Assembly: GCA_019359285.1 (NCBI GenBank)
Contig: JAHHHQ010000028.1
Location: 214,189 to 278,188, forward strand
Length of the DNA: 64,000 nt
Direction: 5' to 3'
Source: Nodosilinea sp. WJT8-NPBG4
Lineage (GTDB): Bacteria; Cyanobacteriota; Cyanobacteriia; Phormidesmidales; Phormidesmidaceae
How positions within the stretch are numbered: the first letter of the stretch is position 1; each line of letters opens with the position of its first letter. The position numbers were made by a program, and so were the translations under genes. Of this stretch, positions 40,026 through 48,501 are shown piece after piece. The notes under the pieces are model-generated. The model did no database searches. It had not been told where the DNA came from and saw only the letters and a list, made by a program, of their open reading frames with translations.

Positions 40026-40256
40026 TCGAAGCGTTACTCGATATCGCCCTCTTGTTATAAAGCAACGCTTCTCTGTTACTCTGTGACGCGCTTCCATGAC
40101 AAAGCAACAGCCGCTTGTTATAAAGCAACGCGCTTCCGTTATAAAGCAACAGCCTTCCATCGCGAAGTAACGTCCTTCCGTCATAGAGAAACAGCCTCCC
40201 GTTACTAAAAAACGGCCTCTCGTTACAAAGAAACGCTTCCCTGTTACAAAGCTACG
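40026..40256. repeat. 21-bp tandem repeat block, eleven degenerate units
   Basis: Units follow the pattern GCCTTCCGTTATAAAGCAACR. Unit ends (AACG, AACA or ACG) fall at 40046, 40067, 40088, 40109, 40130, 40151, 40172, 40193, 40214, 40235 and 40256, exactly 21 bp apart with no indels. Individual units differ at several positions. Both strands are open for part of the block (heptapeptide repeats such as RYKATAF or CCFITEA) but there is no ribosome-binding site, so coding is doubtful. Confidence 0.85.
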
Positions 40257-40425
40257 CCCTCTAGTTCTTCTAGATCACTTCACCCTTACCTGGCTCTCTG
40301 GGGATATCTACCTCGATTTAGGCAGACAACTTCTGTCAATTGGGCTCCCAATTCTGGCCTCGCCCGCACTAGCGTAGAAGTAGGGTCGGGCAGCTAGCCC
40401 GCACCGAGACCCCAGGAGGTCAGAC

Positions 40426-40482
40426 ATGATAGAACTTTTAAGAACTCTTACCCATGCAGAGCGATCGTGTGGTTGGCGTTAA
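40426..40482 (+). other. Possible 18-codon leader ORF with strong ribosome-binding site
   Basis: AGGAGG (40414-40419) sits six bases before ATG at 40426. The frame MIELLRTLTHAERSCGWR ends at TAA 40480-40482, 70 bp ahead of the ureidoglycolate lyase gene. A second short frame (40454-40513, MQSDRVVGVKSDGTIHKAA) overlaps it. Either could be a leader peptide; there is no further support. Confidence 0.2.
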
Positions 40483-40552
40483 AAGTGACGGCACGATTCA
40501 CAAAGCTGCTTGATATCAGTGCAAAGCTTCCCCTAGAGAGTAAGGTTTCACC

Positions 40553-41053
40553 ATGGTCTTACCCCTCACCCTTCAGCACCTCACGGCGCGACCTATTACC
40601 CCAGAGAACTTTGCTCCCTTTGGCCAGGTCATCTTCCCCAGTGCCGACGGAGTCACCTTTGGCCCCGCGGAAGCCCAGCTCAAGCTGGATGCTGGTATCC
40701 CCCGCTTTTACATCATGACGCTGAAGAACAAGGGCACCCGGTTTCGCACCATTACCCGGCATCAGCGCTGCACTCAGTGCCTAGGGGCGCTGGTGGGCAA
40801 AGATTGGTTCATGGCGGTGGCCCCGCCGGAGGCGGCTGAGCAGCCCGACCCGAGTAAAATTTTCGCCTTTCACATCCCCGGCAACTGCTTTATCAAGCTA
40901 GAGGTGGGCACCTGGCACGCCGGGCCATACTTTCGCCATCCCACGGTGAACTTCTACAACCTGGAGCTGAGCGACACCAACATTACCGACCACCAGACTT
41001 GTAGTTTGGCCCAGGACTTTGGGCTGGAGTTTGAGATTGTCGGTGGGGAGTAG
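40553..41053 (+). CDS. Ureidoglycolate lyase family protein
   Basis: The 166-aa product begins MVLPLTLQHLTARPITPENF and ends with the cupin-like strands of the AllA family: FRTITRHQRCTQCLGALVGKDW, AFHIPGNCFIKLEVGTWHAG, and HPTVNFYNLELSDTNITDHQ. Ureidoglycolate lyase splits ureidoglycolate into glyoxylate and urea at the end of purine (allantoin) breakdown, releasing nitrogen. Homologues in cyanobacteria are often found without the rest of the pathway, so the true substrate may differ. No other purine-catabolism gene is nearby. Confidence 0.8.
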   Translation: MVLPLTLQHLTARPITPENFAPFGQVIFPSADGVTFGPAEAQLKLDAGIPRFYIMTLKNKGTRFRTITRHQRCTQCLGALVGKDWFMAVAPPEAAEQPDPSKIFAFHIPGNCFIKLEVGTWHAGPYFRHPTVNFYNLELSDTNITDHQTCSLAQDFGLEFEIVGGE

Positions 41054-41074
41054 ATGGGTGGATGAGTGGATGGG
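41054..41074. repeat. Inverted copy of the C-rich heptamer-like repeat
   Basis: Read on the minus strand this stretch is made of CCCATCC, ACTCATC and CACCCATC, the same type of unit found before narB and the helicase. It sits between the convergent stops of the ureidoglycolate lyase and DUF1636 genes. Confidence 0.45.
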
Positions 41075-41497
41075 TTAATGAGCAATTTGCGAAACGCTCC
41101 GTTCCGAAATTGCCGCTGTCCCAGCTAATAGCGGCGGCAGCACGTAGGCCGTAGCCTGCTTGATAGCGGGCGATCGCAGCCCGTAGGGCACCTTGCCGTT
41201 GGCGGCAGCGGCATACTGGCGGCAAAACTCAGCCAAGTAGGGGGCCGACTGGCTGGGTGAGAGGTCGTTAAAGATAAACGTCAGCTTGCCGGGGGCGCTG
41301 AGGGCGACGTTGCAGGCGCGATCGCAGGCAGCCATACAGCGCACCGGCTGAAGGGTAATTTCGCCCTTGCTAGTTTCGGCACTCAGGCAGGCAGTCAGCT
41401 GGTCGAGCAGGTGCTGCCCCCCAGGGGTGTCACCCGCACCAGACTCAGCGGCGGGGAATTTGCACAGAGCACAGACAAACAGGGTGGGTTGGGTCAT
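41075..41497 (-). CDS. DUF1636 Cys-rich metal-binding protein
   Basis: The ATG at 41497 (MTQPTLFVCALCKFPAAES) gives 140 aa; a TTG four codons upstream is less likely. It has Cys9 and Cys12 in VCALC and a second cluster CMAACDRACNVAL, matching the DUF1636 pattern, which resembles thioredoxin-like [2Fe-2S] ferredoxins (C-x2-C...C-x3-C-x3-C). In other bacteria the family is linked with cobalamin/cobalt genes. No such gene is adjacent here. It is probably a cytosolic metal- or cluster-binding protein. Confidence 0.75.
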   Translation of the reverse strand: MTQPTLFVCALCKFPAAESGAGDTPGGQHLLDQLTACLSAETSKGEITLQPVRCMAACDRACNVALSAPGKLTFIFNDLSPSQSAPYLAEFCRQYAAAANGKVPYGLRSPAIKQATAYVLPPLLAGTAAISERSVSQIAH

Positions 41498-41570
41498 TGG
41501 GTTTAACAAATAAGTGAATCAGCTTTGCCAGCCAGCCTTGAAGCTTGGACTGCTGACAAAACCAGAGAGA

Positions 41571-42053
41571 TTAAGGCTGTAGGACGGTGAACTCGGCGTG
41601 GCGATCGCCCATCTGGCGAGAGCACTCCGGCGGTGGCACCGCCCAACCCTTTAGGCAGCTCACGTAGGGGTGCGAGTTGCCCATCAAGAGCAAGATTGCA
41701 TCCTGGGCGGGGTCATAGGTCGCTATAGCCTCTGCCACAGCGGGCAATTGATCGGCGGTTAGGCTGAGGCCATGACAGCAGTCAGCTAGGGCACCTGCGG
41801 TCACAAAGCGAGCGGTATAGGGTACCGCCGTGCAGCTCCAGTCCACCGTGGCGGTGCTGGTGTGAACTTCGCAAAGCACCATGCCTCGGCCCTGCTGCAA
41901 AAATCCCTGCCAGGCAATGTGGCCTATGGGCAGCCAGTATTCGCGAATAAACAGCGGCTGCCAGTCGCCAAAACAGCCCTGCCACACGCTGGTGTCTATA
42001 CGCACAGCCACTCCCAGAAATGAATTGGAGTCTGGTGCGGCAGCAAAAAACAA
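41571..42053 (-). CDS. Conserved-type hypothetical protein, 160 aa
   Basis: The product begins MFFAAAPDSNSFLGVAVRID from a TTG; a stop two codons upstream fixes the frame's limit and no ATG is available near the N-terminus. It contains LPIGHIAWQGFLQQGRGMVL and ends with a predicted soluble alpha/beta fold including DPAQDAILLLMGNSHPYVSC. Five cysteines are spread through the chain. I do not recognise a family. Composition and codon use look genuine. Confidence 0.55.
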   Translation of the reverse strand: MFFAAAPDSNSFLGVAVRIDTSVWQGCFGDWQPLFIREYWLPIGHIAWQGFLQQGRGMVLCEVHTSTATVDWSCTAVPYTARFVTAGALADCCHGLSLTADQLPAVAEAIATYDPAQDAILLLMGNSHPYVSCLKGWAVPPPECSRQMGDRHAEFTVLQP

Positions 42054-42383
42054 CGCCTAGGACCACAGCGCCCTAGAGCAAACCAAAGACTATTCATAGT
42101 CATCTGTACCTCGCAGATGGAAATAACGTGAGCATCTATCGGCGGGCATTCTGACTTGGAAAATTTTAAGCTTCTAGAAGTTGGAGATCTATGCAATCCA
42201 AAATCTGAAGTCTAAAATCGCCTCACAGCTGCGGGACAGTGGCAGATTTGCGCTGCGCTTTCCCCGTTTCCTTTAGCGGCTGACCCCCGCTAAAACCGAC
42301 AGAGCTGCATCCTAACACCTTAGGGACGAAGCGATCTGCAACAAATCGTTGCGACTTGAGATAAGAGCTACTACCCGACAACG
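42054..42383. other. Intergenic region, no feature seen
   Basis: This 330-bp gap lies between two leftward genes of unknown function and would contain the promoter of the 160-aa gene. I found no coding frame, strong hairpin or known RNA motif. Confidence 0.4.
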
Positions 42384-42701
42384 CTACCGCTTCTGAGGGG
42401 CATGGCGATGGCGGTAGGCGTCCATGTAGACCACATTCTCTCCAGCGCGGTGGTCGCCGTGGCCAGCCAACAATCCTGATGCTTTGACCTGCTGAGCCAA
42501 CGCTACTGGAAGAGTTGAGCCTGCCTCAGGAGGCACTAGAAGCTGATTGAAACTGACTTTAATTTCGGTACCGGGTGCCCAGTCCTGCTGGCGCACCCAG
42601 CAGCGATCGCGCTCGCACCGCACCACTACAAAATCGGGTACGTGGTCGTCTTGCCCCTTAAGGCGAACCCGTGATCCTAGACAAATCGTTAAGGAAGCCA
42701 T
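42384..42701 (-). CDS. Small hypothetical beta-rich protein, 105 aa
   Basis: The product begins MASLTICLGSRVRLKGQDDH with alternating hydrophobic strands (FVVVRCERDRCWVRQQDW; EIKVSFNQLLVPP) that suggest a small beta-barrel such as an SH3-like or KOW-like fold. The C-terminal 25 residues are His-rich and basic (AYRHRHAPQKR). No known family is recognised. It is monocistronic, about 240 bp from the divergent aminopeptidase gene. Confidence 0.5.
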   Translation of the reverse strand: MASLTICLGSRVRLKGQDDHVPDFVVVRCERDRCWVRQQDWAPGTEIKVSFNQLLVPPEAGSTLPVALAQQVKASGLLAGHGDHRAGENVVYMDAYRHRHAPQKR

Positions 42702-42943
42702 AGCGCTGCACCTGAGATAGGCTAGCCGTTATAGATTCAACAGTAGTTCATTTGAACTTATCTTTGAACGGAGAATTCACAAAAAATTAATTTTGATTGG
42801 TTTCATTTTAAGGGATGTTTCTCTCCTTTGGGGTTAACTGCTGGCGACGGGAGTTTAAAGCTAGGGCTAGACCGTCAAGCTTGCTACCTCTTCAGTACTG
42901 GTGTGCTGTGACAGACTAAAGAGGTCGTCGGCTTTGGTTGTCT

Positions 42944-44275
42944 ATGCCCCCTCGCACCACCTCGTTATCGCTGGCTACGGCACTACGGCAGCGCCGCGAT
43001 CGCCTGGCTGAGCACCATCCAGGGCCAGTAGTGCTGTGGTCGGGGCAGGCCGTGTCGCGCAACTTTCCGGCCAACACCTATCCCTTTCGGGCTAACAGCC
43101 ATTTTTTGTACTTTGCGGGCCTGCCCCTGGCCAATGCCGCCCTTCACCTCGAAGGGGGTCGGCTGACGCTGTTTATGGATGACACCTCCCCCGAAGCAGC
43201 GCTGTGGCATGGGCCAAGCCCCAGTCGAGAGGCGACCGCCGCTGACATCGGAGCCGATGCCGCCTATCCCTACCAAGACCTAGACTCCTATCTAGCCGAC
43301 GCGGCGACTCTCTCTGCCCAAGTTGCCGCCGACCCAGAACGTAGCAGAGCCTTAGTCGAAGCCCTGGTGACCCTGCGACTGCACCACGATGCCTATGCCC
43401 TCGACCAAATCAAACGGGCGGCGGCGGTCTCTGTCGCCGCCCACAAAGCCGGTATGGCCGCCACTCCAGGAGCCACCACCGAGGCCCAGGTGCGGGCCTC
43501 CATGGAGCAGGTGATTATGGGCCAGGACATGGCCTGCGCCTACAACAGCATCGTCACTGTCCACGGCGAAGTGCTCCACAACGAGCAGTACCACCATGCC
43601 CTGGTTCCGGGCGATCTGCTGCTGGCCGATGTGGGGGCCGAGGCCCCTAGCGGCTGGGCTTCGGATATCACTCGCACCTGGCCCGTGTCTGGGCAGTTCA
43701 CCGCGGCCCAACGAGATATTTACAACCTAGTGCTGGCCGCCCACGATGCCTGCATTGCCGCCGCCCGCCCTGGAGTTGAGTACCTGGATCTACACCTGCT
43801 GACTTGCCGTACCCTGGCGGCGGGGTTAGTCGATCTAGAGGTTCTGAGGGGAGAGCCCGACGCATTGGTTGAACGGGATGTGCACGCTCTGTTTTTCCCC
43901 CATGGAGTGGGGCATCTGCTGGGGCTAGATGTGCACGACATGGAAGATCTAGGGGATATGGCAGGCTACGCGCCGGGGCGATCGCGCAGCGATCGCTTTG
44001 GGCTAAAGTTTCTTCGCCTAGACCGGCCCTTGGCGGCCAATATGGTAGTCACCATTGAACCGGGCTTTTACCAGGTACCCGGCATTTTAGGTCCGGCGAG
44101 GCAGTCAGGCCAGTATAACGACGCCATTAACTGGGACCGTCTCAAAACCTTTGATGGGGTACGCGGTATTCGTATTGAGAATGATGTGCACATTAACTCG
44201 ACGGGTTGCACTGTTTTAACCGCCGCCCTACCTACGCGCGCTGATGCTATAGAAGCCTTGGTTAGCGGAGCCTAA
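42944..44275 (+). CDS. Aminopeptidase P family (Xaa-Pro) protein
   Basis: The ATG at 42944 (MPPRTTSLSLATALRQRRDR) gives 443 aa. An N-terminal creatinase-like domain (about 1-165) is followed by the pita-bread metallopeptidase domain with all five dinuclear metal ligands visible: Asp in LLADVGAE, Asp in SDITRTW, His in PHGVGHLLG, Glu in TIEPGF, and Glu in IRIENDVH. It removes an N-terminal residue preceding proline from peptides in the cytoplasm, probably with Mn. Length matches E. coli PepP (about 440 aa). Confidence 0.9.
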   Translation: MPPRTTSLSLATALRQRRDRLAEHHPGPVVLWSGQAVSRNFPANTYPFRANSHFLYFAGLPLANAALHLEGGRLTLFMDDTSPEAALWHGPSPSREATAADIGADAAYPYQDLDSYLADAATLSAQVAADPERSRALVEALVTLRLHHDAYALDQIKRAAAVSVAAHKAGMAATPGATTEAQVRASMEQVIMGQDMACAYNSIVTVHGEVLHNEQYHHALVPGDLLLADVGAEAPSGWASDITRTWPVSGQFTAAQRDIYNLVLAAHDACIAAARPGVEYLDLHLLTCRTLAAGLVDLEVLRGEPDALVERDVHALFFPHGVGHLLGLDVHDMEDLGDMAGYAPGRSRSDRFGLKFLRLDRPLAANMVVTIEPGFYQVPGILGPARQSGQYNDAINWDRLKTFDGVRGIRIENDVHINSTGCTVLTAALPTRADAIEALVSGA

Positions 44276-44388
44276 GGCGCTTTCCCAACAGGCTCCAAGG
44301 TGGGGTTTACAAAGTCTTAGCTTTTGCCAAGCTGTTCATCTCTCTGTGGACTGATATGATTTCAGTGAGCAGTTTTTAACCATTTCTT

Positions 44389-45150
44389 ATGGATTCTGTA
44401 GACTTCGCGCCCCAAACTCAGCCAAACCTACGGGTTGGCCTAGGGCGGGTACTCATCGTCGAAGATGAAGAACTGATTCGAGAAACATTGGCCCTTGGGT
44501 TGGCCGAAGAAGGGTTTGATGTTCTCGTTGCCGCCGATGGTCTGACTGCTCTCGATATGCTGGGCGGCACATCGGTGTCGAGCCGCACCGACCGGCCCGA
44601 AGTCAACCTGGTAGTGCTCGACCTCATGCTACCCGGCATGAACGGGCTTGACCTCTGCCGTCTGCTGCGCCACCAGGGCATTGACGTGCCTATTCTAGTG
44701 CTGAGCGCCAAGGGTACCGAAACGGACCGCGTGGTGGGGCTCGAAATTGGCGCCGACGACTACTTGAGCAAGCCCTTTGGCATGCGGGAGTTGGTTGCTC
44801 GGTGCCGAGCGCTACTGCGCCGACAGCGGGGCAAAGCTAGCGTTGAGAAAGACAACGTGCTCCGGTTTGAAGACATCATGCTCCATCCCCAGGAGTGCCG
44901 TGTCTTCTTGAGGGGCGAGGAAGTTAACCTGTCCCCCAAAGAATTTCGAATTCTGGAACTGTTCATGAGCCAGCCCCGTCGGGTATGGTCACGGGATCAG
45001 ATTATTGATCAGGTTTGGGGGCACGATTTTATGGGCGACAACAAAACTGTAGACGTCCATATTCGCTGGATTCGCGAGAAGCTAGAGGTTGACCCCAGTC
45101 ATCCGCAATACCTGAAAACCGTGCGTGGCTTCGGTTATCGCCTAGGTTAG
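44389..45150 (+). CDS. OmpR/PhoB-family response regulator
   Basis: The 253-aa product has an extra approximately 20-residue N-terminus, then a receiver domain (about 20-140: acidic VEDEE, phospho-Asp in VVLDLMLPGMNG, Lys in YLSKPFG) and a winged-helix DNA-binding domain (about 155-252; LSPKEFRILELFMSQPRRVW, TVDVHIRWIREKLE, YLKTVRGFGYRLG). It binds DNA as a dimer when phosphorylated. No histidine kinase is adjacent, so the partner is unknown. The sequence resembles cyanobacterial phosphate/stress regulators but I cannot name it with confidence. Confidence 0.85.
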   Translation: MDSVDFAPQTQPNLRVGLGRVLIVEDEELIRETLALGLAEEGFDVLVAADGLTALDMLGGTSVSSRTDRPEVNLVVLDLMLPGMNGLDLCRLLRHQGIDVPILVLSAKGTETDRVVGLEIGADDYLSKPFGMRELVARCRALLRRQRGKASVEKDNVLRFEDIMLHPQECRVFLRGEEVNLSPKEFRILELFMSQPRRVWSRDQIIDQVWGHDFMGDNKTVDVHIRWIREKLEVDPSHPQYLKTVRGFGYRLG

Positions 45151-45358
45151 AGGCTGTCAAGCCCATTGCTAGGGGCTATGTTAACCCTGGCGGAGTGCTC
45201 ACTTTACAGGACTTTAACTTCAGCAACAAATAAACCGAGTCCTTGAATTGTCGTTTAGGCTTAAGGGGCGGGGCGAAAAATCGGCTGCGTGCCAAGGCTT
45301 AAATCGTGGCCGTAGGCCGTGACGTTTGACCTGTCACAGATCTAACTCTGGTAGGCCT

Positions 45359-46054
45359 ATGCCGCTCACCATCTTAATTGCGGAAGACGATGAGGGCACA
45401 CGCCTTGCGCTGTGCGATTATTTAGAGCTTGAGGGCTATTCTGTGCTGATGGCCAGCCACGGCGAGATGGCGCTGAGTCAGGTGTTTAGCCACCAACCCC
45501 AGCTCATCATTACCGACATCGGCATGCCCGGTCTTGATGGGTTTACCCTGGTGCAAAAGGTGCGGCAGTATCCGGCCTTTCGGCTGCTGCCAGTGATTTT
45601 TCTTACCGCCCACAATCAGACCCAAGACCGGATTCGAGGCTATCAGCTTGGCTGTGACCTCTACTTGCCCAAACCTTTTGAGCTGAAAGAGATCGGGGCG
45701 ATCGTGCGCAACTTGCTGGAGCGATCGCAGCTGATCCAGTCGGCCTGGATTCAGCAGGTGGCTCTCAGTACTGCCCAGCAGCGTGCCCTTCAGTCCAGCG
45801 AAGTCAGCGAAGTCAGCGAAGCGATTGCGCCCTGGACCCCTGACCCTGCCGATCTGATAACTGAGTTTACGGCTCGGGAACAGGATGTGCTGACGCTGCT
45901 GTCGGACGGGCTATCAAATGCTCAAATCGGCGATCGCCTGTTTTTGAGCCCCCGCACTGTCGAGAAGTATGTCAGCAGTCTGCTGCGCAAAACCGAGACC
46001 AGCAACCGTTCTGAGCTGCTGCGGTTTGCCATTAGCCACCACCTGGTGCCCTAG
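45359..46054 (+). CDS. NarL/FixJ-family response regulator
   Basis: The ATG at 45359 (MPLTILIAEDDEGTRLALCD) gives 231 aa; the frame opens 11 codons earlier without a good start. Receiver domain residues include the acidic AEDDE, phospho-Asp in IITDIGMPGLDG and Lys in LPKPFELKE. After a linker with a short in-frame direct repeat (SEVSEVSE), a LuxR-type helix-turn-helix follows (LTLLSDGLSNAQIGDRLFLS, TVEKYVSSLLRKTE). It is a transcription factor controlled by an unknown kinase; a second orphan regulator is directly upstream. Confidence 0.85.
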   Translation: MPLTILIAEDDEGTRLALCDYLELEGYSVLMASHGEMALSQVFSHQPQLIITDIGMPGLDGFTLVQKVRQYPAFRLLPVIFLTAHNQTQDRIRGYQLGCDLYLPKPFELKEIGAIVRNLLERSQLIQSAWIQQVALSTAQQRALQSSEVSEVSEAIAPWTPDPADLITEFTAREQDVLTLLSDGLSNAQIGDRLFLSPRTVEKYVSSLLRKTETSNRSELLRFAISHHLVP

Positions 46055-46066
46055 TCATCAACCGTC

Positions 46067-46768
46067 ATGGCGCAATTGTGGATGACAGTGGTTCTCAGTC
46101 TGGCTTTGGTACCCCTAGCCGCATGCCAACTCCAGGAGGCGCAGCCCGAAGTACAGCCGTCTGAACTCACCATTGCCGCTGAACCATCCGCTGCTGTAGC
46201 GCCCAGTGCGTCCGATGAGTATAACGATGGGCTGGTAGTTCCTGGCGAGCGGGTGGGCCCAGTTACGGCCCAAACCAGCCGCGCTGATTTGGCCAATTTC
46301 TATGGTGAGGCTGCCCTGAGCGATCGCCCCATTTCCCTCGGAGAAGGCAGCACAGAGGTAGGCACAGTGGTCAACCCTGGTACTGACCAACAGTTTGCCG
46401 TGGTATGGAAGGACGCTGCCCAGAGCCAGCCCCGGCTGATCAAAGACTTTGGCAAGGCTTGGCAAATTCCAGAGGGGTTGGGGGTAGGTGCACCCTATGC
46501 TGCGGTTCAAGCCGTCCTAGGTGACTTCGACCTCTACGGCTTTGCCTGGGACTACGGCGGCACGATTGTGCTTGAGGGCACCACCCTAGACCAGTACGAC
46601 GACACTCTGTGGCTGCGCCTAGCCCCCTCGGACGCAGCCATAGCAGCGAACCTTAAGGCCTACGAGGCCATGATGGGTGACGGCATATTTACCAGCCGTG
46701 ACCCCAACTTAACGGTGCTCGATCTGTCGGTGTACGAAATGGTGATGTCTTTCGGCGTCGCTCCCTAG
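46067..46768 (+). CDS. Predicted lipoprotein of unknown function
   Basis: The 233-aa product begins MAQLWMTVVLSLALVPLAAC, a signal peptide with a lipobox (PLAAC) whose cysteine would be lipidated. A Glu/Pro/Ala-rich spacer is followed by a globular region from about residue 60 with VGPVTAQTSRADLANFYG and FGKAWQIPEGLGVGAPYAAV, a pattern like calcium-free periplasmic sensor or beta-rich domains. No family is recognised. It follows the response regulator by 12 bp and may be co-transcribed. Its stop shares the CTAG with the convergent amidase stop. Confidence 0.7.
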   Translation: MAQLWMTVVLSLALVPLAACQLQEAQPEVQPSELTIAAEPSAAVAPSASDEYNDGLVVPGERVGPVTAQTSRADLANFYGEAALSDRPISLGEGSTEVGTVVNPGTDQQFAVVWKDAAQSQPRLIKDFGKAWQIPEGLGVGAPYAAVQAVLGDFDLYGFAWDYGGTIVLEGTTLDQYDDTLWLRLAPSDAAIAANLKAYEAMMGDGIFTSRDPNLTVLDLSVYEMVMSFGVAP

Positions 46769-47589
46769 CCCGTCAAGCCACTGCGGGTTGGATAGCGGCG
46801 CAGCTGGCTAAAAAAGCTAGACGGATTAAAGCTGCGCGGATCCATGCGGTTGCCGGAGCGATCGACCGCCTGGTGGGTGGTAATCCGGCTGTCAGGAATG
46901 GTGGTCTGAGCCAGCAGCCAGGCTAGGGAATCGTACTGGGCCTGGGTGTAGCCGCTGTGGCTACGGCGGTTGTTGAAGCCATCGCCGGGGGTCTCCAAAG
47001 ACACGTGGTACGCAAAATTGTTCACCGAGGGGGGAAACGCTGCATTAGTGCGTACAGTCTCTGCTCCATTGGGGCCATTGAACACTGAGTTGCCAGCCCC
47101 AAAGGCCCGTTTTTCAGGAGGCACAATGTAGTACACCGTGCCATCACGGCCAATTAGGGCATGGTAGCTGACTTGGTCTTGGTCGCGCGGGTGCCGTGTA
47201 CGAAATAGGTTGAGGGCACTCTGGGCCGACCCCACGGTTTCATGCAGCACGGCAATGAAGTCGTTGTGCACGACCTGACCATTGACGTCGGTGAGAAAGC
47301 GATCGCCGTAGTTAGTGGGGTCGGCTAAGGCTGTCACCTGTCGGGGCAGAGCCGCCTGGGCCAACTCCGGCGGGGCAGCAAAATCAGTTGGCCCAGGCTG
47401 ATCGGCTTTCAGCGGCTGGAGCGTTGCCGCCGCCGTAGTTTGCATAGGTGGCAAACCGCTCACGGTGAGCATAGGTTCTAAAGGGCCTGCCGCACGGGCC
47501 GAACCGAGCCCCAAGCTCAGCAGCGCCACTAGCACCCCCCCTAACCCTATCCAAATCCAGCGACGAGCCACGGCAACCTCCGGGTGCAT
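46765..47589 (-). CDS. N-acetylmuramoyl-L-alanine amidase (PGRP/Amidase_2)
   Basis: The 274-aa product has an N-terminal membrane or signal segment (about residues 12-34, ending SARAAG), an Ala/Pro-rich linker, and an Amidase_2 domain (about 100-260). Zn ligand candidates are His in AVLHETVG, His in ITTHQAVD and Asp in NRMDPRSF, with the YHALIGRDGTVYYIVPPEKR strands typical of the fold. It would cleave the bond between muramic acid and the stem peptide in peptidoglycan in the periplasm. It overlaps the convergent lipoprotein gene by four bases. Confidence 0.88.
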   Translation of the reverse strand: MHPEVAVARRWIWIGLGGVLVALLSLGLGSARAAGPLEPMLTVSGLPPMQTTAAATLQPLKADQPGPTDFAAPPELAQAALPRQVTALADPTNYGDRFLTDVNGQVVHNDFIAVLHETVGSAQSALNLFRTRHPRDQDQVSYHALIGRDGTVYYIVPPEKRAFGAGNSVFNGPNGAETVRTNAAFPPSVNNFAYHVSLETPGDGFNNRRSHSGYTQAQYDSLAWLLAQTTIPDSRITTHQAVDRSGNRMDPRSFNPSSFFSQLRRYPTRSGLTG

Positions 47590-47668
47590 TGTCAGACTAT
47601 TTTGTAGCGCGAAATGGGCTCAATGAACCCTCATCCTGAGATGAAACCCCTGGACCGTCGCAGGATCG

Positions 47669-48115
47669 TTAAGAAGCCCAGCGATCGAGGGCTCGCTGCC
47701 CCCCCCAACGGGCGACAATTTCGTCGTCGTAGCTATCAGCAATGCGAATCACGGTGGCAACGGAGTGATTTAGGTCGAGGCGATCGCAGGTTTCACCTAC
47801 CAGACTGTGCTCAAACACAATGTCATCCTCAGAATCATAGGCAAAGCGGCCAAAGTAGATGCCGTTGTTTTCTCGCAGCAGGTAGTAGCTCAGTTCGGGG
47901 GTCAGCTCAATCGCGGTTACTACATAAGCTCGCGTAGTAATCAGCGTTTCATAATCGTGCCAGGGCACCACGCGAGTCGAGGCCACCGCCGACCCCAAAT
48001 TCACAATAAAGAGGGGTTCATCCTCAAATACCACCAGCGCTTCGCCAAACAGCTCATGCATCCAGGGCAAAATTCGATGGTAAACCGCCTCCTGGCCAGG
48101 GGTTTTAAACTCCAT
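47669..48115 (-). CDS. YbjN/T3SS-chaperone-like small protein
   Basis: The 148-aa product has alternating strands and helices (WMHELFGEALVVFEDEPLFI; VVTAIELTPELSYYLLREN; YFGRFAYDSEDDIVFEHSL) typical of the YbjN/type III secretion chaperone-like fold widely found in cyanobacteria. It is acidic and soluble. The family probably binds partner proteins, and its role in cyanobacteria is not established. The gene is on its own strand with a 79-bp gap to the amidase start. Confidence 0.6.
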   Translation of the reverse strand: MEFKTPGQEAVYHRILPWMHELFGEALVVFEDEPLFIVNLGSAVASTRVVPWHDYETLITTRAYVVTAIELTPELSYYLLRENNGIYFGRFAYDSEDDIVFEHSLVGETCDRLDLNHSVATVIRIADSYDDEIVARWGGQRALDRWAS

Positions 48116-48501
48116 ACAACACTCTTAGAGGAACGAACAGCAGAACCTTAGCCGTCAGCTAAAGCCCTAACAGATTAGCCCTAGAACGAGCCCAAGGAAA
48201 AGCTGCATCCCAATTGTCTCACTCTTGCTTTAACGTCAGCTCGCGTTCATGCCTATTCGCGGCTCAGCATTTGGCGACACCGACTGGCACGTCACAACCC
48301 TGGCAGGCTCAGACCTGTCCACTTACCCAACAGCCCCGTGCCCTCTGCCAGTCGCGAGTTTCGGCCGTTCCAGGCCAAAGCCTATCGCAGGCTACAGCGC
48401 CCGAGAACTCTGAATTTGAGACGTCAGAATTAAGGGTGGCCCTTGCAGTAGGCTTTGGATAGGTCCTCTGTCCTTATCTATAGCGCCCCCTCGTTATTTC
48501 T
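48116..48501. other. Intergenic region between divergent genes
   Basis: This 386-bp gap separates the leftward YbjN-like gene and the rightward HAD phosphatase gene and must hold both promoters. Short frames here (for example 48214-48462) have no domain or ribosome-binding site. I see no RNA motif. Confidence 0.4.

Noticed and set aside
40023..40208. Possible proteins encoded by the 21-bp array
   Set aside because: Open on both strands because the unit lacks stops; no start context. Kept as a repeat, not a gene.
40026..40256. CRISPR array
   Set aside because: Units are contiguous and degenerate, with no spacers and no cas genes nearby.
46765..46768. Possible assembly error at overlapping stops
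   Set aside because: Convergent stops sharing a CTAG are common and both proteins have sensible ends.
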